A DNA stretch of 64,000 bases. Source: Spartobacteria bacterium (GTDB taxonomy: Bacteria; Verrucomicrobiota; Verrucomicrobiia; Chthoniobacterales; UBA6821). The notes under the pieces are model-generated. The model saw nothing but the letters and a program-made list of their open reading frames with translations. It did not search any database and was not told the DNA's origin. The stretch covers positions 1 to 64,000 of the forward strand of contig CANKWU010000009.1 of NCBI GenBank assembly GCA_947487385.1, read 5' to 3'. Of this stretch, positions 46,765 through 55,365 are shown one piece after another (positions within the stretch are counted from its first letter, which is position 1; every line of letters begins with the position of its first letter). The position numbers were made by a program, and so were the translations under genes.

Positions 46765-47496
46765 TCAGTGTCCCAGATAGGCAGCCTGTATCTCGGGGCG
46801 GCTCTTTATCTCAGAGGAGCGGCCTTCTAGGTGGATGTGACCGGTCTCGAGAACATAGGCATAGTTGCTGATTTTCAAGGCAAGCGAGGCATTCTGCTCC
46901 ACGAGCAGCATCGTTATCCCTTGCTCCTTATTCAATGCCACCAGGCGCTCGAAAATGGTCTCCACGAGCAGGGGGGCTATCCCGAGCGAGGGCTCGTCGA
47001 GCATGAGACAGCGAGGCCTTCCCAAGAGAGCGCGGCCGATCGCGAGCATCTGCTGCTCTCCGCCACTGAGTGTGCCAGCCCTCTGGGTGATACGCTCCTT
47101 GAGTCGGGGAAAAAAAGCGCCGACCCATTCCAGATCGGCGGAGATCTCCTTACGATCGCGCCGGAGATAAGCACCCATCATCAGGTTCTCCTTCACCGTG
47201 AGATCGGGGAAGACAAGACGCCCCTCGGGGACATGAGCGAGGCCGTCGGCGACAATCCTGTGAGCTGGCCATCCGGCAATTTCATTGCCATCGAGTTTGA
47301 TCGATCCTGCAGAGGAGGAAACAAGTCCCGAAATCGCACGAAGCGTCGTGGATTTACCGGCACCATTGGCCCCGATGAGCGTGACAATGCTTCCCTTGGG
47401 AACTTTCAGCGAGAGGCCATTCAGCGCACGAATCCCGCCGTAGCATACCTCTAGTCCGGAGAGTTCCAGCATCGGGTGAAGAGAATTAAGGCTCAT
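46765..47496 (-). CDS. livF: Branched-chain amino acid ABC transporter ATP-binding protein (LivF)
   Basis: A 243-residue ABC ATPase. Walker A is GANGAGKST, signature LSGGEQQML, Walker B CLMLDEPSLG, with the LivF-typical DEPSLGIAPLL. It overlaps livG by ATGA. Together with LivG and LivM it would import amino acids such as leucine or another small amide. livH and the binding protein are missing here. Confidence 0.92.
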   Translation of the reverse strand: MSLNSLHPMLELSGLEVCYGGIRALNGLSLKVPKGSIVTLIGANGAGKSTTLRAISGLVSSSAGSIKLDGNEIAGWPAHRIVADGLAHVPEGRLVFPDLTVKENLMMGAYLRRDRKEISADLEWVGAFFPRLKERITQRAGTLSGGEQQMLAIGRALLGRPRCLMLDEPSLGIAPLLVETIFERLVALNKEQGITMLLVEQNASLALKISNYAYVLETGHIHLEGRSSEIKSRPEIQAAYLGH

Positions 47497-48284
47497 CCAA
47501 CAACCTCCCCATGATCTTTCCCGAGATAGGCTGTGATAACCTTAGGGTTGGCACGGATTTCTGCGGGCGTTCCTGAAGCGAGCACCTTTCCTTGATCCAG
47601 AACATAAAGACGCTCGCAGATGCCCATCACGACCTTCATGTCATGCTCGACAAGTAGCACCGCCGTGCCGAATTCATCACGGACGAGCGCGATCAGGCGC
47701 TTCAGTTCCTCCTTCTCGGTCGGGTTCATTCCCGCGGCGGGTTCATCCAGCAGCAGAAGTCGTGGCTTGGTGGCAAGCGCCCGGACGATCTCCAGGCGAC
47801 GCTGGTCCCCGTACGAAAGACTGCGGCTGGGATGCAGCGCCGCATGCTCGAGTCCGAAATAGGAAAGCAGCCGGCGACCCTCCTCTTGGATCTCTTCTTC
47901 CTCGCTGCGGAAGGATCTCCCGCGGCGCACGGTGTTAAAGAGTCCATTGCGCAACCGGGCAATAAAGGAGGTCCGGACATTCATTCCCACATCGAGTGAT
48001 CCAAAGAGACGGATATTTTGAAAGGTACGCGCCATGCCGAGCGTGTTGATGGCGTGGGATGGCAAACCCGCCACATGAGCCCCCTCAAAGAGGATCTCTC
48101 CCTCGGTAGGCCGATAGACGCCTGTCAGGATATTGAAAAGAGAGGTCTTGCCTGCACCATTCGGCCCTATTAATCCAAGCAACTCCCCCGCCTCAATCTT
48201 GATCGAGACATCCGTAAGGGCGGCAATACCTCCGAAGCGGAGAGAGCAGTTCCTCACCTCAAGCAGTGAATGTTTCGTGCTCAT
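47493..48284 (-). CDS. livG: Branched-chain amino acid ABC transporter ATP-binding protein (LivG)
   Basis: A 263-residue ABC ATPase with Walker A GPNGAGKTS, LSYGDQRRLEIVRAL as signature, LLLDEPAAGMNPTEKEEL (the LivG-specific AAGMNP motif) and the C-terminal extension with RANPKVITAYLG. Overlaps livM and livF by ATGA each, so the three are translated in a coupled set. Confidence 0.93.
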   Translation of the reverse strand: MSTKHSLLEVRNCSLRFGGIAALTDVSIKIEAGELLGLIGPNGAGKTSLFNILTGVYRPTEGEILFEGAHVAGLPSHAINTLGMARTFQNIRLFGSLDVGMNVRTSFIARLRNGLFNTVRRGRSFRSEEEEIQEEGRRLLSYFGLEHAALHPSRSLSYGDQRRLEIVRALATKPRLLLLDEPAAGMNPTEKEELKRLIALVRDEFGTAVLLVEHDMKVVMGICERLYVLDQGKVLASGTPAEIRANPKVITAYLGKDHGEVVG

Positions 48285-49303
48285 GAGGCGTTACAGGACG
48301 CGTTTCCGGATTCAGTTTCCGTTCCCTTTTTCAGGGGAAGAAACCTGCGGAAGAAGGAGCCTAAGGCTTCCGTCGGGCGAAAGATCATGAAAAGGATGAT
48401 GATGAGGGCATACACAACCATGCGGTACTGGGAAAGGTCACGCAGCCATTCATTAAGCAGAGTGATCAGGATCGCCGCCACAGCCACCCCCACAGGCCTG
48501 CCAAGCCCCCCGAGGATGACCATCACAATAATCTCGAAAGAACGAAGAAAATTGAATCCCTCCGGGCTAATGAACTCGACGGCATGGGCATAGAGGGCTC
48601 CGGCAATCCCGGCGAAGAAGGCACCGATCACAAAGGCCGTGATCTTGAACCTTGTCGTGTTGATTCCCATTGCCGCGGCGGCGATCTCGTCGTCCCGCAC
48701 GGCCTGGAACCCACGGCCGAAGGTCGATCGGACCAAGGCGATCATCGTGTAGAGGGTCACGGCGGCAAATCCGATCGCCCAGAAGAGATTCGTCGCCGGC
48801 AGAATCCCCTCCATGCCTCGCGCACCACCGACGGCATTGGTGTTCTGAAGCAGGACTCTGATGATTTCCCCGAAGCCAAGGGTCACCATCGCCAAATAAT
48901 CCCCGCGCAGACGAAGCGACGGCCCACCCACAATCATCCCCGCAAAGGCGGCAATCAGCCCTGCGATGAAAAGCACAGGAAGAAAGGTCACCTGGGAGGC
49001 CCAGGAAGTTCCTGTCCACGCCAGATGAGGAAGCAAAGCCGGCAGCGCTTTGCCTGTCAGTATTGCCGAGGAATACGCGCCGACCGCCATGAAGGCGGCA
49101 TGACAGAGAGAGAACTGCCCGGTCTCACCCATGATGAGATTCAGGGAGACAGCTAGAATGACATTGATGGAGGCAAAGAGAATGACCTGCGTCGTGTAGG
49201 GATCGATCCATCCGCCGCAGAGTTGAAGGAGCGCAGCTAAGGCGATCCCGGCAGCCAGGGCAAGGCGCGGATTCTTAATTCGGTCATGATAGGAACGAAA
49301 CAC
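48281..49303 (-). CDS. livM: Branched-chain amino acid ABC transporter permease (LivM)
   Basis: A 340-residue permease with about nine helices. The cytoplasmic loop GGPSLRLRGDYLAMVTLGFGEIIRVL and the late motif FEIIVMVILGGLGRPVGVAVAAI are characteristic of LivM. It starts at GTG 49303, 27 bases after the DUF309 gene. Its usual partner permease LivH is not adjacent. Confidence 0.92.
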   Translation of the reverse strand: MFRSYHDRIKNPRLALAAGIALAALLQLCGGWIDPYTTQVILFASINVILAVSLNLIMGETGQFSLCHAAFMAVGAYSSAILTGKALPALLPHLAWTGTSWASQVTFLPVLFIAGLIAAFAGMIVGGPSLRLRGDYLAMVTLGFGEIIRVLLQNTNAVGGARGMEGILPATNLFWAIGFAAVTLYTMIALVRSTFGRGFQAVRDDEIAAAAMGINTTRFKITAFVIGAFFAGIAGALYAHAVEFISPEGFNFLRSFEIIVMVILGGLGRPVGVAVAAILITLLNEWLRDLSQYRMVVYALIIILFMIFRPTEALGSFFRRFLPLKKGTETESGNASCNAS

Positions 49304-49330
49304 GTTGAGAGATTAATTCGAAAGCTGTGG

Positions 49331-49813
49331 TTAATCGGAGCCTTTTCTGCCGCCGGGATTCGGCAACGCTGGGGCCGATTCAGGAGTCCAGGGATTTTCA
49401 ATGAACTCGGATTGTTCCAAACTCGTGATCACACGCCGGCAGAGAGAAAGCACCTGCGCAAGGTCCAGGCCATGATGCACGGGCCCGTAGGAATCAAGGT
49501 TCGCTTCAGCCAAGCGAAAAAGTCGCAGTGCAGGATGCAACCGGCGGCCATGCTTCGGATGGTCAGGGTGCATATTCTGAAGGCGGAGATGGACGAATCC
49601 TCCGGCAAGTTGGATCAGTCCTTTATAGAAGGCGTAATCGGGGGCCTCCCGGCCAATCTTTAGCCAGAGGTGCTCCAGCACATCATGAGCCTCGTAGTAT
49701 CTCTGGGAATTAAAACACTCGAAGTAGCCAAGATAGCAGGCATCGAAGGAACTCTTGCTGCTACTTCCCTCCAATTTTTTCACCAAGAACTCCATCCGTT
49801 CTGATTTTTTCAT
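49331..49813 (-). CDS. DUF309-family protein
   Basis: A 160-residue all-helical protein with the DUF309 core YYEAHDVLEHLW (about 38-49) and FYKGLIQLAGGFVHL, keeping the His/Glu pair that suggests metal or ligand binding. Function of the family is unknown. It sits between a glycosyltransferase and livM with 27-29-base gaps, so may be cotranscribed with both. Confidence 0.8.
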   Translation of the reverse strand: MKKSERMEFLVKKLEGSSSKSSFDACYLGYFECFNSQRYYEAHDVLEHLWLKIGREAPDYAFYKGLIQLAGGFVHLRLQNMHPDHPKHGRRLHPALRLFRLAEANLDSYGPVHHGLDLAQVLSLCRRVITSLEQSEFIENPWTPESAPALPNPGGRKGSD

Positions 49814-49842
49814 GGGTGTTCAACGTTCTTCTTTCGCCGATT

Positions 49843-51081
49843 TCAATCGAGAACGGAACGTGTTTTTCCTGAATAGTTGCGCCCCTTCCAACGAACCCCC
49901 GTCGTCTGGCAAAGTCTCCAGCTATTGAGCGCAATCAGAAGCGCGAGGATCACCGCGAAAGGATGAGCAATGAAACCAAGCCATGAAGTACGGAACCGTA
50001 TCATGATCAGCAGTCGCATCCCCATGATCAGGAGCACCATGATCGCAGGGGCTTGAAAAGGCGTTTCTTTGAGTGCCAGCAAAAAAAACGGCAATAAGAA
50101 GAGACTGAAAATCACCACGCCAAAAAGAGCAAAGCCGAGATGAGACTCCTCAAAGACAGGCCGGAGATTCTTGGAGAAACCTTCCCAGAGTTCCGGGAAG
50201 CCGCAATACATTCTGCACTTGAGAAGATCGATGCCGTCAGCATTCATCAGGCGCATTCCCTCGCCGGTTCGTGAAGCCACTAGTCGGCCGAAAGCAATAT
50301 CCTCTACCAAATGATCCTTCAGAGCCTCGTGCCCCCCGAGAGTCTTGTAGGAGGAATGCTTGAAAAGAAGGAACTGACCATTGGCCGCCCCAAGCATAGC
50401 CAACCGAGCCCGTGGCAACCCCCAGCGTGCCACGCACTCCGGCTGCTCCTGCAGAAAGCGGAGGAGCGGGAAAGGATGGAAGGCCATGAAGAGAAGGTAA
50501 CCCAAGGGGATTACCAATTTCTCGGACCAGCTGCCCGTGATCTGATCCGGCCAGAGGGAGAGAAGATCGGCCCTTGTGGAAACGGAGCATGCAAGCGCCG
50601 AACGGACGCATGCGGGACCATGGATTGTGTCGGCATCCGTGAAGAGAAGATGCGTGCTCTCCGGTGAGACTGCCAGAGAAAGCTGATGACAGGCCCAGTT
50701 TTTGCCAACCCACCCCTCGGGCAATTCCTTTCCTCGAAGCAAACGAAGACGAGCTCCGGGCTCTTCGACGAATCCTAGCTCCCGGGCGATCAAGGCAGTT
50801 TCATCCGTTGAGCGATCATCCAGGACGATAATCTCCCGTGCCGAAGGCTCCTGAGCGATCAGTGAAACAAGGCAGTCGCGAATGCGTCGCTCCTCGTTGC
50901 GGGCCGGCACTAGGACAGAGACATCCTGAATCCCAATTTTCCCGGCCTCTCCAAGAGGCGTCGGCTTCAACCTCCGCAAAAGCCTCATATTCATGAGGCA
51001 ATGAACGAAACAGAGCGCCAGCAAGGGGATAAACACACCCCAGCTCAGCAACTGCGACAGGAGGTGGAATAACTCCTGCAT
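49843..51081 (-). CDS. Membrane glycosyltransferase, GT2 family
   Basis: A 412-residue GT2 enzyme with an N-terminal helix (about 12-30), the GT-A domain VSVLVPARNEERRIRDCL, LDDRSTDETA, FTDADT and VEDIAFGRLVA, and three C-terminal helices. The DxD is DAD. The layout is close to CrtQ/HpnB-type enzymes linked to carotenoid or hopanoid glycosylation, but no such pathway genes are nearby, so the acceptor is unknown. Confidence 0.82.
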   Translation of the reverse strand: MQELFHLLSQLLSWGVFIPLLALCFVHCLMNMRLLRRLKPTPLGEAGKIGIQDVSVLVPARNEERRIRDCLVSLIAQEPSAREIIVLDDRSTDETALIARELGFVEEPGARLRLLRGKELPEGWVGKNWACHQLSLAVSPESTHLLFTDADTIHGPACVRSALACSVSTRADLLSLWPDQITGSWSEKLVIPLGYLLFMAFHPFPLLRFLQEQPECVARWGLPRARLAMLGAANGQFLLFKHSSYKTLGGHEALKDHLVEDIAFGRLVASRTGEGMRLMNADGIDLLKCRMYCGFPELWEGFSKNLRPVFEESHLGFALFGVVIFSLFLLPFFLLALKETPFQAPAIMVLLIMGMRLLIMIRFRTSWLGFIAHPFAVILALLIALNSWRLCQTTGVRWKGRNYSGKTRSVLD

Positions 51082-51111
51082 GGAAATCCCTCGGCAATCG
51101 AAAAATCGACC

Positions 51112-51858
51112 CTAGCCGTTATCCGGATCAGCTTTTTTCCTCTTCTTGTGATGGACGGGCGTGTCGGAGGGTGACGGTGAAGGGGTTGCCCTGGAGGAAG
51201 CATCGACAGCAGGAGGAAGTCCCAAGGGAATGCTTGGCTCCACGCGGATCTGCTGAAGTCGACGCAGATAGGCGGCGTGCATGGTATCGATCCATTCAGC
51301 GATCGAGGGATCAATCTTCTTCATACGCTTAGCGAGCAGATCGTAGTATTCACGGAGGGTTTCACGCTTGGTCTCGTCGCTCTTTGCCTTATCGCTCTTG
51401 GTAAGAAGGGAAGCGAGACTCTCCTCTTTGTCGGCCTTCACCTTGGCCGCGTAATACTTAGCCTTCTGGTCCTGACGCTGTTTTTCCTCATTCCCTGCGG
51501 AATTGATCGGGGAGGGTTGCCCAGGCTCGATCGGGGGCGGGATCAAGGAGTTGGGGTCACTCTGCGGGGGGTTCTGCCCCGGGGATCCAACTCCGGAGTT
51601 GGCAGCAGGGGCGAGCGGATCAACGGGCGTTTCAGCATTCGAGGCAGACTGACTTGATGCGGGGGCAACGGCATTGGACTCCGGGGCAGCAGGGGTCGGA
51701 GCGAAAAGAGAGGGAGCGGATGTTGCGACAGGAGCGGGATTATCTTGAATCTGTAGAGGAGCCGCAGGAACATTCGAGGAGGCCTGATCCTGCGCGAAGG
51801 CAGGCTTTGCATTGACGCCGAAGGCAATCAATAGACAGACAAGGAATAGGTATTTCAT
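51112..51858 (-). CDS. Proline-rich secreted hypothetical protein
   Basis: A 248-residue protein with a signal peptide (about 1-22, cut after AFAQ). Residues 23-120 are Pro/Ala/Ser/Asn-rich and probably disordered. A helical, charged segment follows (about 121-200; EEKQRQDQKAKYYAAKVKADKEE, then SIAEWIDTMHAAYLRRLQQIR). The tail is basic (HHKKRKK). No family recognised. The glycosyltransferase gene begins 30 bases downstream. Confidence 0.6.
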   Translation of the reverse strand: MKYLFLVCLLIAFGVNAKPAFAQDQASSNVPAAPLQIQDNPAPVATSAPSLFAPTPAAPESNAVAPASSQSASNAETPVDPLAPAANSGVGSPGQNPPQSDPNSLIPPPIEPGQPSPINSAGNEEKQRQDQKAKYYAAKVKADKEESLASLLTKSDKAKSDETKRETLREYYDLLAKRMKKIDPSIAEWIDTMHAAYLRRLQQIRVEPSIPLGLPPAVDASSRATPSPSPSDTPVHHKKRKKADPDNG

Positions 51859-51949
51859 TAGAGGATGTTATTGAAGTGAGTGCTCTTTACGAGCCAAGTA
51901 CTTGTCAAAGAAACAAAAATGGGAGGTTATAGCAAGATATGTGCCGAGC

Positions 51950-53149
51950 ATGACCGAGACGCAGCCCCTAACTCCCACCGGACATCCGATGGAAATGCCC
52001 ATCCGACTCGGGATGCTCTCAACATTCCGGAGCCGTAAGGGCTTTGTCTGGCTCGACTCCTCACTGCGTGTTCCGGGTGACATGTCGCTGACAGCTTCGG
52101 ATCCCGATCTCATCATCGAGGGAGGTGCATCCGAGTGGCATCTTCTGGAAAAAGAACTCGAGGCCAGAAAGCGGTCGCCCATCGATTCCGGAGGCAAGCC
52201 TGACGGAGCAGCAATCGGATACTTCCGTTTTGACGGTTCGTTCCGTTTTGCTTTCTACGATCAGTTGCATCTGGAGATGAATGCCTCCTTGGTGGAAAGT
52301 GATTCATCACCCTGGCCATCCTTGGATTTTCAAGCCGAGACCGGTCGGGAGGAGTATCTGCAGAATGTCCGTCGCGCTCTGGAATACATTGCGGCTGGTG
52401 ACATCTATCAGGTTTGCCTCTCCCATCGTTTCTCGACCTCGTTCCAAGGTGATCCCTGGCCTCTCTATATAGCCTTGCGAAAAGCATCACCGGCGCCGCA
52501 TGCCGCCTACCTAACTTTGGAGGACGAGACGATACTCTCCAGTTCCCCGGAGTGTTTTCTCAAAATGAGCGGGCGCACCATCTCGACCAGACCAATCAAG
52601 GGAACACGTCCCCGGCGTCAGGCAACTGCGGAGGACGAGCGCGAGGCGCAGGAACTGCAATCCTCACCTAAGGAGATCGCCGAACTGATTATGATCACCG
52701 ATCTGGAGCGCAATGACTTGGGCTCCGTCTGCGAGTATGGAAGCGTCTGCGCCCCGCGCCTTGCAGAATTGGAACGCTACGCCCAGGTCTTTCACCTTGT
52801 CTCGACTGTCGAGGGCAATCTTCGGGAGGGCGTCTCACAGGTTGCTGCGGTGGCAGCCTGCTTCCCCGGAGGATCGATTTCAGGAGCTCCAAAAAAAAGA
52901 GCCCTAGAGATTATCAGTGAACTGGAGCCGACACCACGCGGACTTTTCACGGGAGCCATCGGCTACTTCGGCTACAATGGGGAGAGCCAGTTCAGCATAG
53001 CAATCCGTACCATTGTGATCCGCGATGGAGAGGCCTCTTTTCATGTTGGCGCGGGCATCACAGCCGACTCCGATCCGGAAAGGGAATGGGAAGAGACCCT
53101 CCACAAGGCTGCTGGAATCCTTATGGCGGCAAAGGCCGTGAATAAGTAG
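51950..53149 (+). CDS. pabB: Aminodeoxychorismate synthase component I
   Basis: A 399-residue chorismate-binding enzyme. The diagnostic PIKGTRPR (Lys where TrpE has Ala) points to PabB, making 4-amino-4-deoxychorismate for folate. Other motifs: SPKEIAELIMITDLERNDLG, GSISGAPKKRALEIISELEP and GIGGG-equivalent HVGAGITADSDPEREW. The ATG at 51950 is preferred to a TTG 16 codons earlier. pabA and pabC are not adjacent. A bidirectional terminator follows. Confidence 0.85.
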   Translation: MTETQPLTPTGHPMEMPIRLGMLSTFRSRKGFVWLDSSLRVPGDMSLTASDPDLIIEGGASEWHLLEKELEARKRSPIDSGGKPDGAAIGYFRFDGSFRFAFYDQLHLEMNASLVESDSSPWPSLDFQAETGREEYLQNVRRALEYIAAGDIYQVCLSHRFSTSFQGDPWPLYIALRKASPAPHAAYLTLEDETILSSSPECFLKMSGRTISTRPIKGTRPRRQATAEDEREAQELQSSPKEIAELIMITDLERNDLGSVCEYGSVCAPRLAELERYAQVFHLVSTVEGNLREGVSQVAAVAACFPGGSISGAPKKRALEIISELEPTPRGLFTGAIGYFGYNGESQFSIAIRTIVIRDGEASFHVGAGITADSDPEREWEETLHKAAGILMAAKAVNK

Positions 53150-53206
53150 GTATAGAATACGCAACCAGCCTTAGCCCTGAAGAGACGGGCAGCCATCAGC
53201 AGAAAA

Positions 53207-53236
53207 AAAGGCCCGGAAGTTTTCTCCCGGGCCTTT
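53207..53236. terminator. Bidirectional terminator between pabB and the RRM gene
   Basis: Ten-base-pair stem AAAGGCCCGG/CCGGGCCTTT with a ten-base loop. On the plus strand it is followed by TTTGATT and on the minus strand by a T-rich run, so it serves both convergent genes. Confidence 0.9.
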
Positions 53237-53282
53237 GATTGAAAAAGTCCCCATTCAGGGACTGGGTGAAAATCTAGAAGAC

Positions 53283-53729
53283 TTAGCGGTAGTCCTGACG
53301 TCCGCCACGGTCATCGCCACCACCACGGTAGCCACCGCCGCCGCCACCTCGGTAGCCGCCGCCACTACCACCACGGTCGCCGCCACCACGGTAGCCACCA
53401 CCGCCGCCGCCACCACCACCACGGTAGCCTCCTCCGCCACCGTATCCACCACCACCACCGCCGCCGCCACCACCGCGAGGACGATCCTCCATCGGACGGG
53501 CTTCATTGACAGTGAGATTGCGCCCACCCATGTCGGCGCCGCTGAGTCCCGTGATCGCCGCGCGACCTTCGTCATCGGTGCTCATGGTGATGAATCCGAA
53601 TCCGCGTGAGCGGCCTGTCGTGCGGTCTATCATGACGATTGCGTCTGTGACAGTGCCGTGAGCGCCGAAAACCTCGCGGAGGTCAGCGTCGGTTGCTGAG
53701 AAGGGAAGATTCCCGATATATAACTTCAT
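53283..53729 (-). CDS. RRM-type glycine-rich RNA-binding protein
   Basis: A 148-residue protein with one RRM (about 2-78): RNP2 LYIGNL and RNP1 RGFGFITM (42-49). The tail (about 85-148) is almost pure Gly with Arg and Tyr (RGGYRGG-like), an RGG-box suited to RNA binding or phase separation. Such proteins occur in cyanobacteria and PVC bacteria, often cold-induced. The long leader (304 bases to the next gene) would fit post-transcriptional control. The tail's GC-rich DNA is coding, not a separate repeat. Confidence 0.93.
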   Translation of the reverse strand: MKLYIGNLPFSATDADLREVFGAHGTVTDAIVMIDRTTGRSRGFGFITMSTDDEGRAAITGLSGADMGGRNLTVNEARPMEDRPRGGGGGGGGGGYGGGGGYRGGGGGGGGGYRGGGDRGGSGGGYRGGGGGGYRGGGDDRGGRQDYR

Positions 53730-54033
53730 ACTGCTTGTTTTTGTTGGTTCCTGTTACGCTGACGGCTACTTCTTGGAATGCACCAGTTCCTCACCTGAGG
53801 ATACGTGGAGCAGTCCTCCCGACCAGCGGGGAACCTGCATTGCCTGAATCGCTATCATCGAACTTCGACCTCAAGCTATGGTGATGCCGAGCCACTTTGG
53901 CAACAGAATTTATCAATGTGACGCTTTCGTCACACTTTGGTTACAAGCGGTTCACTCCTTCAAAATCCTGATTTCGGTTGAAAAACATTGAAGTCACGGG
54001 ACAAATGAGTGATCACCTAGGGAGTTCACCATA
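53730..54033. other. 304-base divergent gap between the RRM gene and a lipoprotein
   Basis: The gap holds CCTCA-CC-TGAGG and a perfect seven-base-pair palindrome at 53917-53934. No protein-like frame is visible. It probably contains promoters for both divergent genes and a long leader of the RRM gene, but I see no consensus promoter. Confidence 0.4.
53917..53934. promoter_or_regulatory. Palindrome TGTGACG-N4-CGTCACA
   Basis: Perfect inverted repeat of seven bases around CTTT, 100 bases before the lipoprotein start and 190 before the RRM gene. It could be an operator. It resembles a CRP site but has the wrong spacing (eight bases between TGTGA and TCACA). Confidence 0.35.
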
Positions 54034-54447
54034 ATGAAACAATCACTCCGCTTACTCCCCTTTCTCCTAGTCTTAATCTTGGCGGGATGCGCTGACAACG
54101 AAACACCGGCTCCAAGGAAGAAGCATGCTGCCGCCACCGTCACCGATTCCCAAGAAATAAGCACCTCAACTTCCACCAATGGAGTTGCTCTCGAAGATGG
54201 GATTGTAACCGACACCAACAGCGCGGTGACCAACTCAATCTCCAGCCCTGCCAATCCCTTTGCCACTCCGACTCCAGTTCCCGTGGCCGCTCCCCGTGAT
54301 CTCCCTTACGGAACCCCTGTTCCAGGAAAGCCCGGTTTTGTGACCAGCCCCCACTCACCAACCGCCGGTTATGTGGATGTCCGCGGTTTTCCTCCTGGCT
54401 CCGAGGTCAAGGATCCCTACTCCGGAAAGGTCTTTCTGGTTCCCTGA
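54034..54447 (+). CDS. Hypothetical lipoprotein
   Basis: A 137-residue protein with lipobox LAGC (Cys about 19). The mature part is a Thr/Ser/Asn/Pro-rich linker (about 30-95) followed by a short C-terminal segment (GKPGFVTSPHSPTAGYVDVRGFPPGSEVKDPYSGKVFLV) that is compact and resembles small envelope proteins of this lineage. Function unknown. It begins a plus-strand run, 10 bases before tyrA. Confidence 0.65.
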   Translation: MKQSLRLLPFLLVLILAGCADNETPAPRKKHAAATVTDSQEISTSTSTNGVALEDGIVTDTNSAVTNSISSPANPFATPTPVPVAAPRDLPYGTPVPGKPGFVTSPHSPTAGYVDVRGFPPGSEVKDPYSGKVFLVP

Positions 54448-54457
54448 TCCGCTCCGC

Positions 54458-55357
54458 GTGAGCACTCCGGCAGTCAAGAGCGATACGGCAACCGCCAGAC
54501 GCGTCACGATATTCGGCCCGGGCCTGATCGGCGGCTCGATCGCCTTGGCTCTTCGAAGCCGCTCTCCAGGCACTAAAATTTCGGCGTGGGCACGCAACGA
54601 AGAAGCCTTGCATGAACTCAGCAGCAGAGGTCTAGCTGATTCTGTCTCCACTGACCCAGCTGCTGCCGTTGAAGCAGCGGATCTCGTCGTGCTTTGCACC
54701 CCGGTCGGCAGCATGGAAGGGCTGGCAAGGAGCATGACTCCAGGCCTTTCGGCTACGGCAGTCATCACGGATGCAGGAAGCGTTAAAGCCTGCGTCGTCG
54801 ATCAACTCACCCCGATTCTGGGGGAAAATTATGTAGGCGCCCACCCGATGGCCGGTAGCGAACGGGCAGGGCTCGGGGCCGCACGCGAAGACCTGTTTAT
54901 GGGGGCTTCCTGCCTTGTCACTCCTTCCCTGAAAAGCGCTCAAAGTGCCCTCGGCAAGGTAAGAGGATTCTGGCAGGACCTTGGTTGCGCCGTCACAATA
55001 ATGAGTCCTGTCGAGCACGACCGTCTGGTTGCCCGACTCAGCCACCTGCCGCACGCCCTAGCCTATGCCCTGATAAATCTTGTCATCGATACGCTTCCGG
55101 AAGGATCTCAGCAACTGGCCGGGGGCAGCTTCCGTGACGCCACACGCGTTGCCGCAAGCAACCCAGAGCTCTGGACAGGAATCCTTACCTCTAACGGCCC
55201 GGAGGTTGCCGCAGCCCTACGGGAAATGTCCAAACTCTTGAAAGCGATGGCCACCGCGATCGGGGATGAAAACCCCGACTCGCTTCTCGATTTTTTGAAG
55301 AGGGCAAGGCACCATCGCAATGAGCTTTCACTCCCTGCCTCCGAACGCGCAGCCTAG
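54458..55357 (+). CDS. tyrA: Prephenate dehydrogenase (TyrA type)
   Basis: A 299-residue NAD(P) enzyme making 4-hydroxyphenylpyruvate for tyrosine. Rossmann motif is VTIFGPGLIGGSIALAL (about 15-31). The substrate region shows DAGSVKACVVDQL, VGAHPMAGSERAGLGAA (the GSE/H motif) and SHLPHALAYAL. No chorismate mutase domain is fused. The GTG at 54458 is 10 bases after the lipoprotein; earlier starts overlap it. aroA is 8 bases downstream. Confidence 0.9.
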   Translation: MSTPAVKSDTATARRVTIFGPGLIGGSIALALRSRSPGTKISAWARNEEALHELSSRGLADSVSTDPAAAVEAADLVVLCTPVGSMEGLARSMTPGLSATAVITDAGSVKACVVDQLTPILGENYVGAHPMAGSERAGLGAAREDLFMGASCLVTPSLKSAQSALGKVRGFWQDLGCAVTIMSPVEHDRLVARLSHLPHALAYALINLVIDTLPEGSQQLAGGSFRDATRVAASNPELWTGILTSNGPEVAAALREMSKLLKAMATAIGDENPDSLLDFLKRARHHRNELSLPASERAA

Positions 55358-55365
55358 AAATTTTC

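Noticed and set aside
53330-53480. GC-rich tandem repeat resembling a microsatellite
   Set aside because: It is the glycine-rich RGG tail of the RRM protein read as codons; no independent repeat.
53917-53934. CRP binding site
   Set aside because: TGTGA and TCACA are eight bases apart rather than six, so CRP spacing is wrong; kept only as a generic palindrome.
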